Of a DNA stretch of 64,000 bases, positions 25,395 to 35,783 are shown in pieces (the first letter of the stretch is position 1; each line of letters starts with the position of its first letter). Below the pieces are notes generated by a model that saw only the letters and a program-made list of their open reading frames with translations, had not been told where the DNA came from and ran no database searches. The stretch covers positions 992,001 to 1,056,000 of the forward strand of contig NZ_JARXYP010000002.1 in assembly GCF_029893805.1 (NCBI RefSeq), given 5' to 3'. Made by a program: the position numbers and the translations under genes. The stretch comes from Streptomyces sp. SAI-135. Its GTDB lineage: Bacteria > Actinomycetota > Actinomycetes > Streptomycetales > Streptomycetaceae.

Positions 25395-26639
25395 TCACAC
25401 CGTCCAGGACACCGCCGCGCCGGCCACGGGCGCGGACAGGCTGCTCGTCGGCGTGGTGTCGGAGGCGAGGGGCGGCTGCGGTGTCGAGGAATCGGGTGTG
25501 ACGGACTCACCTGGGGATTCACTGCCGGGCGGCTGCGACGAGGGCGAACTCGGGGGCGGCGAGGACGGGTTGACCAGAGCGGGCGGACAGGCGCCCGGCG
25601 ATCCGGAGGGGGGCTTGGTGGGTGCTCCGGTGGACGTGGAGACACAGGGCGACGGGGACGTCGGCGTGCTCGGCGTCGCCGGCGGTGACACGCTCACCGG
25701 CGGGGAGGGCCTGGCCGGCGGGTGGGTCTTGTGGTCCTTTCCCCCGGTGTCGCCGCGGTGCCGGGCGATCCAGTCACGGCTGTCGGGGTCGTAGATCACG
25801 AAGATGTTGATGACCGTCGTCGAGGGCGCGACCACGACCACGTTCGAGGGGCGGTACGACGCCCAGGTGTCGCCGGTGCGCTTCGCAGTGGACTGCTGGG
25901 CGACGGGCGGGGTCAGCGGGTTGCCGCAGGCGCAGCGCGTGCGGGGCACCCCGCGGTCGTCGACGAGCACGGCGGTGCCGGCCTGGAGGACGGCCTGGTA
26001 GCTGGTGGCGGCGCCGTCACGGTAGCCGTGGTTGGTGACGCGGGTGTCCATGCGCAGCTGGACGGGTGTGAGCGAGCGCAGGAAGGCGGGGACCCCGGAC
26101 GGCCGGACGCCGGCGACCGAGGCGAACACCTTGTTCTTCGCGGGGTCCGCCCGCAGGTACTCGACCTGCTTCTCGACGTCGCAGCTGGAGACGTTGCGGG
26201 TGCCGCCGTAGAGGCCGGGCGCGGCGCCGTCCACGCCGCGCACGGCGTTGGCGGGCTCGGAGGAGCCGGTCGGGGACGCGGAGACCGGCGGCACCGAGCT
26301 GTCCTTGGCGGTCGACTCGGTGAAGGGTTCGGGGCCCGTCTTGCCGGCGGCCTGGAGGAAGATCTCGCCGTCACCGCCGGCCTGGGTGGAGCCGCCGTCG
26401 GAGCGGGTGAAAACGACCGCGAGGACCACGGCGGCGACGACCAGGGTGGCGATCACCGCGACCCGGGGAGCCGACCTCCACCACGGGCGGCGGGGCTCGG
26501 GCGCGGGCGCTCCCCCGCTGCTGCCCGGGGGCTGGGACGGCGGCTGCGAGGGCGGCCCCGTGGGCGGCTGCGAGGGGCCCGACAGCGGGCCGGAGGGCGG
26601 CCCGGTGGGGCGGCCCGACGAGGGCGGTTCGACGCTCAC
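25395..26639 (-). CDS. Membrane-anchored Pro/Ser-rich protein with DUF6777 domain
   Basis: A 414-residue protein with a cytoplasmic head of about 50 residues built from repeated PPSGP/PPSQPP units. One transmembrane helix follows (VAVIATLVVAAVVLAVVF, about 60-77). The extracytoplasmic DUF6777 domain (about 130-310) contains APGLYGGTRNVSSCDVEKQ, AGTAVLVDDRGVPRTRC and VIYDPDSRDWIARH. The C-terminal 95 residues are a Pro/Ser/Thr-rich wall-spanning tail. Three Cys in the domain may form a disulfide plus one free thiol. The function of DUF6777 is unknown. Start is GTG. Confidence 0.82.
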   Translation of the reverse strand: MSVEPPSSGRPTGPPSGPLSGPSQPPTGPPSQPPSQPPGSSGGAPAPEPRRPWWRSAPRVAVIATLVVAAVVLAVVFTRSDGGSTQAGGDGEIFLQAAGKTGPEPFTESTAKDSSVPPVSASPTGSSEPANAVRGVDGAAPGLYGGTRNVSSCDVEKQVEYLRADPAKNKVFASVAGVRPSGVPAFLRSLTPVQLRMDTRVTNHGYRDGAATSYQAVLQAGTAVLVDDRGVPRTRCACGNPLTPPVAQQSTAKRTGDTWASYRPSNVVVVAPSTTVINIFVIYDPDSRDWIARHRGDTGGKDHKTHPPARPSPPVSVSPPATPSTPTSPSPCVSTSTGAPTKPPSGSPGACPPALVNPSSPPPSSPSSQPPGSESPGESVTPDSSTPQPPLASDTTPTSSLSAPVAGAAVSWTV

Positions 26640-26807
26640 GAGCTCTTCTTCCCGACGCGGGACCCCTGCGGCGCGATCCGATTGCCCCGATTAGCCGCAT
26701 TCTTCCGCGACACACCCATTGTCTGCTCGGGCCCGGTACCGCCCGCAAGCGGACGCGGACGGACCTCCCGGCAGGCGGCCCGTCCGCGCGCTGCTTAGCG
26801 TGGCAGG

Positions 26808-28085
26808 GTGAACCGGCAAACCCCCCTCGACCAGGCGGTCGTCGCTCGCCACAGCTGGGTTCAGGCCCTGGCCACGGTCCTGCTGACGCTGATCGCCATG
26901 GGGGTGGTGGCCGCGCTGGGACTGTGGGCGGCGGGGGCGGCCGATCTTCCGGACAACGCGTTCCCCCGGGTGGTGGCCGCGACCGTCGTCACGGCCGTCG
27001 GCGGCACGATCAAGCTGTCGGGAGACGCGGGTGGCCTCGCCGAGAGCAAGGCCGGACTCACCGTGATCCCTCTCTCCGTCACCCTGACCGGAGCCCTGGC
27101 GCTCGGCGGGGGCTTCCTCGGGCCGCTGCGGCACCGGGCCGTCGCCGGCGGCCGGGAGCTCGCCGGACGGGCCGCCCGGATCGCCGTTCTGTGGCTGCTC
27201 GGACTGCTCGCCCTGGCGTACGCGGCCCGCCAGACGTTCGAGCTTCCCCTCGGTGACGACACGCTGAACGACCTGGGCGATCTCTTCGGCGTCTCCCCCA
27301 AGGCCGGCTTCACCACGGACGTGCCGCAGACCGTGCTGTTCGGCCTGCTGTGGATGGCCGGTGTCCTGGTGCTGGCCCTGCTGGTCCCACGCCGCGCTCC
27401 GCTGCCCGGACGGCTGCTGCGCCTGCAGGAGTCGGTGCGACCCGCGGCACACGCCATGGTCGTGTTCCTTCTCGCCCACGTGGTGCTCGGCGTCCTCGTC
27501 GCCCTGGTCGTCGCCGCCACCCGCGGTCACGCGCAACAGACTCTCGCGGTGATCCTGCTGGGCCTGCCGAACCTGGTGTGGCTCGCCCTGACCATCGGTC
27601 TCGGCGCCACCTGGAACGGCCGGGTGGAGGGCCCGTTCGGACTGCCCATGCCGCATCTCCTGGACGAGGTCCTGCGCTCCTCGGACACGGCCACGCTGAA
27701 CCTCTCCACCCTGGCCGAGCACGACGGCCGGGTCTGGTGGCTGGTGGTCGTGGAGGCGGTCCTGCTGCTCTCGGTGGCGTTCCTGATGGCGGCCCGCTCC
27801 CCCGCCCGCGTGCGCGCCTGGCAGCACGCCGTGCACCTGGGGGTCGCCCTCGCCCTGACGGTCCTCATGATCTGCCTCATGGGCCGGATCTCCGCCCACT
27901 ACGGTCTGTCAATCCTCGGCATCGGAGACCTCGGCGGCGGCCTGGGCGGTCGGCTCTTCCTCGACCCGCAGCTGTGGCCAGCGGTGGGCCTCGGTGCGCT
28001 GTGGGGCCTGGTCGCGGGGTTCCTCGGCGCGCTGGCGGCGCGGCCGGTGCGGCGCACGGGGGAGATCGGACCTGACGGCGGCTGA
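26808..28085 (+). CDS. Streptophobe family polytopic membrane protein
   Basis: A 425-residue hydrophobic protein with about ten transmembrane segments separated by short Gly/Arg loops. The N-terminal RHSWVQALATVLLTLIAMGV and the LSGDAGGLAESKAGLTVIPLS segment are typical of the streptophobe family, found almost only in Streptomyces and of unknown function. TAGCGT (26796-26801) lies six bases before the GTG and no Shine-Dalgarno is present, so the mRNA is probably leaderless. It is divergent from the DUF6777 gene. Confidence 0.85.
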   Translation: MNRQTPLDQAVVARHSWVQALATVLLTLIAMGVVAALGLWAAGAADLPDNAFPRVVAATVVTAVGGTIKLSGDAGGLAESKAGLTVIPLSVTLTGALALGGGFLGPLRHRAVAGGRELAGRAARIAVLWLLGLLALAYAARQTFELPLGDDTLNDLGDLFGVSPKAGFTTDVPQTVLFGLLWMAGVLVLALLVPRRAPLPGRLLRLQESVRPAAHAMVVFLLAHVVLGVLVALVVAATRGHAQQTLAVILLGLPNLVWLALTIGLGATWNGRVEGPFGLPMPHLLDEVLRSSDTATLNLSTLAEHDGRVWWLVVVEAVLLLSVAFLMAARSPARVRAWQHAVHLGVALALTVLMICLMGRISAHYGLSILGIGDLGGGLGGRLFLDPQLWPAVGLGALWGLVAGFLGALAARPVRRTGEIGPDGG

Positions 28086-28137
28086 CGGCACCTGACGGAA
28101 GCCGGGCGCGCGGACGCCGTCGTACGACGTGGGCCGC

Positions 28138-29115
28138 CTACCGTCCCCGGATCACCGGCTGGGCCCAGTGCGGCGGTGGCTTGGGCCGGGTTTCCGGCGG
28201 TTCCACGGTCCGCACGGCGACCTCCGTCGGCGGGTGGCCGCCCGTCACCGCCGACCGCAGGGCCGCGACGAAGTCGAGGCAGGAGTCGTGGCGGTCGTCG
28301 GGTGTCTTGGCGAGGGCCTTGGCGAACACGGCGTCGAGCGGTGCGGGCAGGCCGGGGCGCGAGGCGGAGAGCGCGGGCGGGGCGTCGTACTGGTGGGCCC
28401 AGAGCAGGGCCATGTCGTCGTCGCGGCGGAAGGGCGGGTGTCCGGTGAGCGACTCGTAGACCACGCAGGCGAAGCCGTAGACGTCGCAGCGGCCGTCGAC
28501 CGGGCGGCCGGAGATCTGCTCGGGGGCCACGTAGTCCAGGGTCCCGACGAACTGGCCGACCGTCGTGAACCCGGTCAGGGAAAGGGACTTCTTCGTGAGG
28601 CCGAAGTCGGTGAGGTAGACGTGCTCGGGATGGTCGCGGTCGGTGCCACGGGAGACCAGGATGTTGCCGGGTTTCACGTCCCGGTGGACCAGGCCGTGCT
28701 CGTGGGCCGCGTCCAGCGCGGAGGCCACCTGGGCGGCGATCCGCAGCGCGGTCGGGAGCGGCAGCGGCCCCTGGCGGTCCAGGAGATGGCGCAGATCGCT
28801 GCCGGCCACGTACCGCATGGCGATGTACAGCACGCCGTCCGTCTCGCCCGCCTCGAAGACGGGGACGATGTGCGGGTGGTCGATCGCGGCGGCCACCCGG
28901 GACTCGTGGCTGAAGCGCTTGCGGAAGGTGTCGTTGCGGGCGAGCTCCGGGGCCAGCAGCTTCAGCGCCACCGTGCGGTCCAGGCGCAGGTCACGGGCTC
29001 GGTAGACGACGGCCATGCCGCCCCGCCCGATCTCCTGCTCGATGCGGTAGCTCGCGACCTGTCGGCCGACCAGTTCGGAGGGGCTGCCGGAGAAGAGGCT
29101 GGTCTCACGGGCCAT
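28138..29115 (-). CDS. Cytoplasmic Ser/Thr protein kinase (Hanks type)
   Basis: A 325-residue kinase. The Gly-rich loop is IGRGGMAVVYRARD, the ATP Lys is in VALKLL, and the catalytic loop reads VHRDVKPGNIL. The metal-binding DFG follows in LTDFGLTKK, and YVAPEQ closes the activation segment. The kinase domain ends near 275; the remaining 50 residues are a Pro-rich tail without a transmembrane helix or PASTA repeats. It overlaps the preceding 181-aa gene by 11 bp, and that gene follows an FHA-domain ABC exporter. In mycobacteria the kinase PknF controls the FHA-ABC exporter Rv1747, so the exporter is the obvious candidate substrate here. Confidence 0.95.
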   Translation of the reverse strand: MARETSLFSGSPSELVGRQVASYRIEQEIGRGGMAVVYRARDLRLDRTVALKLLAPELARNDTFRKRFSHESRVAAAIDHPHIVPVFEAGETDGVLYIAMRYVAGSDLRHLLDRQGPLPLPTALRIAAQVASALDAAHEHGLVHRDVKPGNILVSRGTDRDHPEHVYLTDFGLTKKSLSLTGFTTVGQFVGTLDYVAPEQISGRPVDGRCDVYGFACVVYESLTGHPPFRRDDDMALLWAHQYDAPPALSASRPGLPAPLDAVFAKALAKTPDDRHDSCLDFVAALRSAVTGGHPPTEVAVRTVEPPETRPKPPPHWAQPVIRGR

Positions 29116-29650
29116 CGGGGGTCACCACCTGGGTGGGGGCGTGACCGGGGCCGTCGGCGGCCGCGCGGGGCGCCTCGTCGGTGGCGTACGTGCTGAGCCG
29201 GGTGCCGTCCGCGTAGACCCAGCGTCCGTGCTGGGCGTCGTACAGCCACATGTGCTCCCCGTCGACGACGACCCCGATCCGCAGTCCCCGGGTGCGGCCG
29301 CGGAAGGTCTCCCCGTCGAGGCCGCCGCGGGCCAGCTCCTCGACGGCGGCCCGGTAGCGGGCGAGGGTCTCGTCGGCACGGGACAGCAGGGGGCGCGGGT
29401 CCGCGGCGCGGGTGAGGGGGCTGTCGGGGGCGGGCGGGTCCTGGGGTACGGCGACCAGGTGGCGGCCGTCGACCCAGGCCGACCAGCCGTTGGCGCACAG
29501 GACGTGTGCCCAGTCGCCGCGCCGCTCGGCGAGCTGGACGGGCAGGAGCGGGTCGAGGGGCACGGTGGGGCGGGCGGGGTCGGGTGCCTCCCAGGCGGGC
29601 ATGCCGTACCCGGGGACGACATGGGTGGGCCGGAAGCCGGGGGTCGTCAT
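29105..29650 (-). CDS. Uncharacterised protein between kinase and FHA-ABC exporter
   Basis: A 181-residue soluble protein. Residues 30-68 (LLPVQLAERRGDWAHVLCAN, then GWSAWVDGRHLV) look like an SH3-type beta barrel. A helical segment (about 88-112) and a second small beta-rich region (RIGVVVDGEHMWLYDAQHGRWVYADGTRL in part, about 122-152) follow. I do not recognise a named family. It starts 8 bp after the exporter stop and overlaps the kinase start by 11 bp, so it belongs to this exporter-kinase operon and could be an adaptor. Confidence 0.78.
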   Translation of the reverse strand: MTTPGFRPTHVVPGYGMPAWEAPDPARPTVPLDPLLPVQLAERRGDWAHVLCANGWSAWVDGRHLVAVPQDPPAPDSPLTRAADPRPLLSRADETLARYRAAVEELARGGLDGETFRGRTRGLRIGVVVDGEHMWLYDAQHGRWVYADGTRLSTYATDEAPRAAADGPGHAPTQVVTPDGP

Positions 29651-29657
29651 CGGCGGC

Positions 29658-31992
29658 CTACTTCCGCATGACCGCGGGTTCGTGGCGGCGCAGCAGCCGG
29701 GAGACGAGGAATCCGAAGAACACCGAGAGGACGACGAGCATGCCGATGTTCAGCAGCCACACGCCCGCCGAGTGCTCGAAGAGCGGATCGCCGGTGAGGT
29801 CGCCGGGCACCATCCGGGCGAGACCGATGGTGCCGGCCATCGCGCCGAGCGCCCATCGGGAGGGCACCAGCCAGGACAGCTGTTCCAGACCGGGGACGCC
29901 GTCGAGCTTCAGCAGGGCCCCGCAGAAGACGACCTGGACGATGGCGAGCAGCACGAGCAGCGGCATCGTCACCTCCTCCTTGCGCACCAGCGCGGACACG
30001 AGCAGGCCGAGCATCATCGCCGTGAAGGCCAGCAGGGCGACCGCGAGGGTGATCTCGGCAAGGGGCGGCATCACCACGCCTTCGCCGCCGGGCGCGTTGA
30101 GGTCGACGCCCAGGAGGGCGACCAGGGTCAGGACCACCGCCTGCACGACGGTGATTGTGCCCAGCACGACGACCTTGGACATCAGGTACGCCGATCTGGA
30201 CAGGCCCACGGCCCGTTCCCGCTGGTAGATGACCCGCTCCTTCACCAGCTCGCGCACGGCGTTCGCGGCGCCGGTGAGCACACCGCCGACGCACAGGATG
30301 AGCAGCGCGTTCATCGCGGTGTCCCGGGTGAGCTCGCTGCCCGCGAGGGCCCGGGCCATGGCGCCCATGACGAAGGGCAGCGCGACCATGATGACGAGGA
30401 AGGTGCGGTCGGCGGCGAGGGCGGCGCCGTAGCGGCGGATCAGGGTGCCGAGCTGGGCGCCGCGGCTGCGGGGCCTGGGCGGGGGCGCGATGATGACCGG
30501 CTCGGAGCGGGGCGTGCGGGGCTGTGCGGTGGCCTCGTCGACGTACTGGTGCTGGAAGGCCGAGGAGCGGAAGTCGCCCGCCCAGTCGCGGTCCTGGTCG
30601 CGTTCGAAGGCTTCGAAGGCCTCGGGCCACTGGGTGAAGCCGAAGTAGGCGAGGGCGTCCTCGGGCGGGCCGTAGTAGGCGATCCGGCCGCCGGGGGCGA
30701 GGACGAGGAGGCGGTCGCAGACGTCGAGGCTCAGGACGCTGTGGGTGACGACGATGATCGTGCGGCCGTCGTCGGCGAGGCCGCGCAGCATGTGCATCAC
30801 CGAGCGGTCCATGCCGGGGTCGAGACCGGAGGTCGGTTCGTCCAGGAAGAGGAGGGAGGGTTTGGTCAGCAGTTCCAGGGCCACGCTGACCCGCTTGCGC
30901 TGGCCGCCGGAGAGGCTGTGCACGGGCTGTCGGGCGCGCTGTTCCAGGCCGAGCTCGCGGATGACCTCGTCGACCCGTTCGCGGCGTTCGGCCTTCGCGG
31001 TGTCCTGCGGGAAGCGCAGTTCGGCGGCGTAGGACAGGGCGCTGCGCACGGTCAGCTGGGCGTGCAGGATGTCGTCCTGCGGGACCAGGCCGATGCGCTG
31101 GCGCAGTTCGGCGTAGTCGCGGTAGAGGTCGCGGCCGTCGTAGAGGACGGTGCCGTGGTCGGCGGGGCGCTGGCCGGTGAGGGCGTTCAGGAGGGTGGAC
31201 TTGCCGGCGCCGCTCGGGCCGACGACCGCGAGCAGGCACTTCTCCCCCACCGGGAAGGAGACGTGGTCGAGGAGGGTCCTGCGGCCGTGGTCGACGGCGA
31301 CCGTGAGGTCCTGGACGTCGAGGGAGACCTCGCCGGTGTCGACGTACTCCTGGAGCGTGTCGCCGACGAGGCAGAACGCGGAGTGGCCGATGCCGACGAT
31401 GTCGCCGGGGCCGATGGGGGCGCTCGTGACGGGCCGGCCGTTGAGGTAGGTGCCGTTGTGGCTGCCGAGGTCGGTGATCTCGTAGGTGCCGTCCGGGAGG
31501 GGCGCGCAGCTCGGCGTGGTGGCGGGAGACGACCAGGTCGTCGACGACGAGGTCGTTGTCGTCGGCGCGGCCGATGCGGACCGTGCGGGTGGGGAGCGGG
31601 CGGACCGCCGTGGGGCTGCGGAAGGTGCCGGTGAGACCGGGCATCGAGACCGCCGAGGGGCGCTCGGGGGCGGGCCGGCCCAGCAGGACCGCGCAGGGGC
31701 CGTCGGAGGGGCTGCCGAAGTGGATGACGCTGCCGGGGCCGACGTCCCACTCGTGGACGCGGCGGCCGTCGGCATAGGTGCCGTTGGTGCTGTTCTCGTC
31801 CTCGAGGGTCCAATGGCCGGCCTCGGGTCGCAGCACCGCGTGGTGCCACGAGACCCGGGCATCGTCGATGACGATGTCGCTCAACGGGTCGCGCCCGACG
31901 TGGTAGTCGTGGCCCGGGCTCATCACCGTGGAGCCGGTGTCGGTCTCCAGGACGAGCTCGGGCGCCGTCGGTGCGACCGACCGCTCCGCCAT
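29658..31992 (-). pseudogene. FHA-domain ABC exporter (Rv1747-like), interrupted by a one-base frameshift
   Basis: Read across two frames, this is a fused ABC-2 exporter of about 777 residues. It has FHA1 (about 10-95, HVGRDPLSDIVIDDARVSWHH in part) and FHA2 (about 140-205, VRIGRADDNDLVVDD then GSHNGTYLNGRPV). The ABC domain has Walker A GPSGAGKST, signature LSGGQRKR and Walker B LLFLDEPTSGLD. Six C-terminal transmembrane segments follow. The frame changes at about codon 164, between SRHHAELRA and LPDGTYEITDLG, exactly at a GGGG run (31499-31502). Removing one base restores a perfect FHA2. Everything else is intact, so this is either a recent mutation or a sequencing error. Without correction, only the FHA1 fragment would be made from the upstream start. 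Confidence 0.85.
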
Positions 31993-32095
31993 GCCTGAAT
32001 TCTACCGATTCACCCCTTCGGCCGCCCGGTGGCGGTGATCTGGTCGCCCGGCGGCGGTGATCGGGTGCGACGGGGGCGGGATGCGCCGGGGCGAC

Positions 32096-32506
32096 TCAGG
32101 CGACAGGGGTGAACAGCGCCGAGGCCATCCGGTGCATTCTCAGGGCGTCCACGGACTCGGCGAGCAGTTCGTACTCCGTGGTGTCGTCGCTCGCGGCGAT
32201 CCTGACCAGCCGCCCGGCCGCCAACTCGTCGGCGACCAGCTCCTGTTGGTACAGGTCGGTGCACCAGGCCCGCATCACGGCGGGTACGTCGAGCACACCG
32301 TCGGCGACGGGGGCGAGGGCGCCCGCCGGGAGGTACTCGGCCTCGGGCTGGGGATCCAGTCGGTCGGCGATCCAGGAGGCCCGGTCGCGTAACCACCACA
32401 GGGCGAGGGCGAGGGTGGGCGCGCGATAGGTTCCGAGGGGTACGCCGATGCGCCGTCCGTCGCAGATGCCGTACCCCGTGACATGGCACAGGAATTCGTC
32501 GTGCAC
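32096..32506 (-). CDS. Uncharacterised Streptomyces protein with a TTA codon
   Basis: A 136-residue soluble protein (start HDEFLCHVTGYGICDGRR, then IGVPLGTYRAPTLALALWWL). No named domain is recognised. The Leu in WWLRDRASW is encoded by TTA (32390-32392, minus strand), the only TTA codon I found in the window, so its translation should depend on the bldA tRNA and be tied to development. A GGGGGAG element lies six bases before the GTG start. The upstream 330-bp region is unusually AT-rich for this genome. Confidence 0.75.
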   Translation of the reverse strand: MHDEFLCHVTGYGICDGRRIGVPLGTYRAPTLALALWWLRDRASWIADRLDPQPEAEYLPAGALAPVADGVLDVPAVMRAWCTDLYQQELVADELAAGRLVRIAASDDTTEYELLAESVDALRMHRMASALFTPVA

Positions 32507-32835
32507 GATCCACTCCCCCGCTTGCTCCCTCGACTGCCGGCAGGGCCTCGCTTTCCGTGCGTCTCATGTGCGCTGTGCGGTTCTTGCTGCTCTATGTGAC
32601 GGGCTCTTCGCTCGATGTGAAGGACCTGTCAGTCGAGTATGTTCACTACTGAAACACTGTCACCACATCTTTTTGGCCAGTCTCCTGGCATATTCACCCA
32701 CCCTCCTGGCCGAAATCTGACGGGTCCTCGTTCAAACGTCATGACCCCGGAAGTAATCGACGGTCACGGGCGCCGCGGGCAGGGTTGTCCCACCAGGTCC
32801 CACCAGCACGGACGACCTCGATGGAGGGAATTGCC
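32507..32835. other. AT-rich intergenic region with TGTGA direct repeats
   Basis: This 329-bp divergent region has no supported gene. It contains ATGTGA at 32594-32599 and again at 32615-32620, exactly 21 bp apart. More AT-rich stretches follow to about 32760. GGAGGG at 32823-32828 is the ribosome-binding site of the next gene. Confidence 0.45.
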
Positions 32836-33219
32836 ATGACCGAGAACACCGACCGTTACGAGAGTGCCGTCGCCCGCTACTTCGAAGCCTGGAACGCGCG
32901 TGAGCCGGAGGCACGTGCCAAGGCCGTGGCGGCCGCCTGGACCGCGGACGGCGGCTACACCGACCCCCTCGCCGACGTGGTGGGCCACGACGGGATCGCC
33001 GCGGTGATCGCGGCTGTCCACGAGCAGTTCCCGGGATTCGTCTTCCGGATCACCGGCGCCGTCGACGGTCATCACGACACGGCGCGGTTCTCCTGGGAGC
33101 TCGTCAGCGAGGGCGACGGTTCGGCGCCCGTCGCCGGATCCGATGTGGTCACGCTCGCCGGGGACGACCGGATCCGAAGCGTGCACGGGTTTCTGGACCG
33201 GGTGCCGGCCGGGGCGTGA
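32836..33219 (+). CDS. NTF2-like / SnoaL-fold protein
   Basis: A 127-residue protein with the NTF2-like cone fold: ARYFEAWNAREPEARAKAVA near 12-31, WTADGGYTDPLADVVGHDGI near 36-55, and two late beta strands (TARFSWELVSEG, SGS-free VVTLAGDDRIRSVHGFL). Members are small isomerases, cyclases or ligand carriers; the substrate is unknown. The ATG at 32836 has GGAGGG seven bases upstream; the longer frame upstream lacks a usable signal. Confidence 0.85.
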   Translation: MTENTDRYESAVARYFEAWNAREPEARAKAVAAAWTADGGYTDPLADVVGHDGIAAVIAAVHEQFPGFVFRITGAVDGHHDTARFSWELVSEGDGSAPVAGSDVVTLAGDDRIRSVHGFLDRVPAGA

Positions 33220-33291
33220 GGGACGGCCGCGATGATTTCTCACCCCGTCGGCAGTCTTCCCCTGAGGAAGCCGTCGGCGAGGGAGGACATC

Positions 33292-33576
33292 ATGGCCACG
33301 ACCGGAAAGGTGGACGCGGAATTCACCGCCGTCCTGAGCAGGAACCCGGGGAACGGCGGGTGGACCTGTGTCCGCTGGCCCGCCTCCGTGGAGTTCTTCG
33401 GCACCCGGGGTCTCGTCAAGGTCCGCGGGACGATCGACGGGCACCCCTTCCGGAGCTCCTTCATGGCCCTCGGGGACGGCACGCACATGCTGCCCGTGAA
33501 GGCCGAGGTGCGGAAGGCGATCGGCAAGGACGCCGGCGACACGGTGACCGTGCGCATCGAGGAGCGGACCGGCTGA
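33292..33576 (+). CDS. DUF1905 domain protein
   Basis: A 94-residue protein matching DUF1905: [39 protein letters not shown], and [20 protein letters not shown], ending [11 protein letters not shown]. It is a small beta-barrel domain, often fused to YdeI-type domains, of unknown function. GGGAGGA precedes the ATG at 33292. It lies 72 bp after the NTF2-like gene and is followed by a strong terminator. Confidence 0.88.
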   Translation: MATTGKVDAEFTAVLSRNPGNGGWTCVRWPASVEFFGTRGLVKVRGTIDGHPFRSSFMALGDGTHMLPVKAEVRKAIGKDAGDTVTVRIEERTG

Positions 33577-33589
33577 TCGCGGCGGAACA

Positions 33590-33626
33590 CGCACCGGGCA
33601 CCGGCGTGACGCCGGTGCCCGGTGCG
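33590..33626. terminator. Perfect 17-bp hairpin, bidirectional terminator
   Basis: Bases 33590-33606 and 33610-33626 are exact complements around a TGA loop. The hairpin sits between the convergent DUF1905 gene and the aldo/keto reductase gene (stop at 33658). Confidence 0.9.
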
Positions 33627-33657
33627 TGCGACTCCTCGGCCGTGCCGGCCGCGCGGG

Positions 33658-34653
<996 letters not shown>

Positions 34654-34778
34654 CGCGACTCCAGTGGGGTTGGCACGGTGGAACCAGGGGTCATGGACCT
34701 CCGCCCCATCTTTGGCGACCTGGGGGCATTGGTCCAACAGAAGAATCCGATGGAATTCAGCGGCTAGGCTTCTCAATC

Positions 34779-35657
34779 ATGGAACTGCGTCATCTCCAGC
34801 ACTTCGTGGCGGTCGCCGAGGACCAGCATTTCACCCGGGCCGCCGAGCGGCTCCTGGTGTCCCAGTCCGGGCTGTCCGCGTCCATCCGGGCGCTGGAGCG
34901 GGAGCTGCAGACCCCGTTGTTCGTGCGGACCACCCGCCGGGTGACCCTCACCCCGGCCGGGCGGGCCCTGCTCGGCGAGGCCGAGCGGATCCTCGCACAG
35001 GTGCGTTCCGCCCACGAGGCGGTGGCCGCCGTGCAGGGGGTGCTGCGCGGGATGCTCGCGCTGGGCTCCGAGCAGTGCATCGCCGGGGTGCATGTGGCGG
35101 GGCTGCTGGCCGCGTTCCGGCGACAGCATCCCGACGTGGAGATCTGCCTGCGGCAGGCCGGTTCGGGCGCGCTCGCCGACGAGGTCGCCGCCGGCCGTCT
35201 GGACCTGGCGTTCGCCGTACGGGGCACGCGGGAGGAGAGCGACCAGCTGCGGGCCGTACCACTGACCGGCGAGCCGATGACCGTCCTGTGCCACCCCAGC
35301 CACCCGCTCGCGGCGGCCGGCGCGGCCGTGACCCCGGAGGACCTGGGCGGCGAGGTCTTCGTCGACTTCCACCCGGACTGGGGACCGCGCCGCACCACCG
35401 ACGCCGTCTTCGCCGGGGCGGGTGTGCGCCGGACGGTGGCGCTGGAGGTCAACGACGTGCACAGCCTCCTCGACCTGGTGGACGAGAACCTCGGCGTGGC
35501 GGTCGTACCGCAGCACTTCCGGCACAAGCGGCCGTCGCTGACGGCCCTGCCCGTCAAGGGCACCGGGGAGACCGTGTACGAGACCGTCGCCCTGCTGCCG
35601 CCCCCGCAGGCCACCAGTCCGGCGGCGCGGGCCCTGATGGCCCTGCTGGACGCTTGA
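34779..35657 (+). CDS. LysR family transcriptional regulator
   Basis: A 292-residue LTTR. The winged helix-turn-helix is at about 1-60 (MELRHLQHFVAVAEDQHFTR, then AAERLLVSQSGLSASIRALERELQTPLF). The effector domain follows from about residue 90. TAGGCT (34765-34770) lies eight bases before the ATG with no Shine-Dalgarno, suggesting a leaderless mRNA. The divergent aldo/keto reductase is the expected target. Confidence 0.92.
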   Translation: MELRHLQHFVAVAEDQHFTRAAERLLVSQSGLSASIRALERELQTPLFVRTTRRVTLTPAGRALLGEAERILAQVRSAHEAVAAVQGVLRGMLALGSEQCIAGVHVAGLLAAFRRQHPDVEICLRQAGSGALADEVAAGRLDLAFAVRGTREESDQLRAVPLTGEPMTVLCHPSHPLAAAGAAVTPEDLGGEVFVDFHPDWGPRRTTDAVFAGAGVRRTVALEVNDVHSLLDLVDENLGVAVVPQHFRHKRPSLTALPVKGTGETVYETVALLPPPQATSPAARALMALLDA

Positions 35658-35783
35658 GCCGCCGCGGGGAACAGGGGGCCCGGCACCACCCCCAGGACGG
35701 GGTCCACCACTCCTGACGCGAGCCGTCGCACGCCACAGACTCGTGACCGTCACCGAAGACAACTGCGGTCAGGAGCAGGGCAG

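Noticed and set aside
28118..28129. CGTCGTACGACG palindrome between the streptophobe and kinase genes
   Set aside because: It is only 12 bp with no loop or companion site. It could be a weak terminator, but such palindromes are frequent in this base composition.
31486..31510. Programmed frameshifting in the FHA-ABC gene
   Set aside because: No slippery heptamer or downstream pseudoknot is seen and the shift breaks a domain in the middle. An indel in a G-run is simpler.
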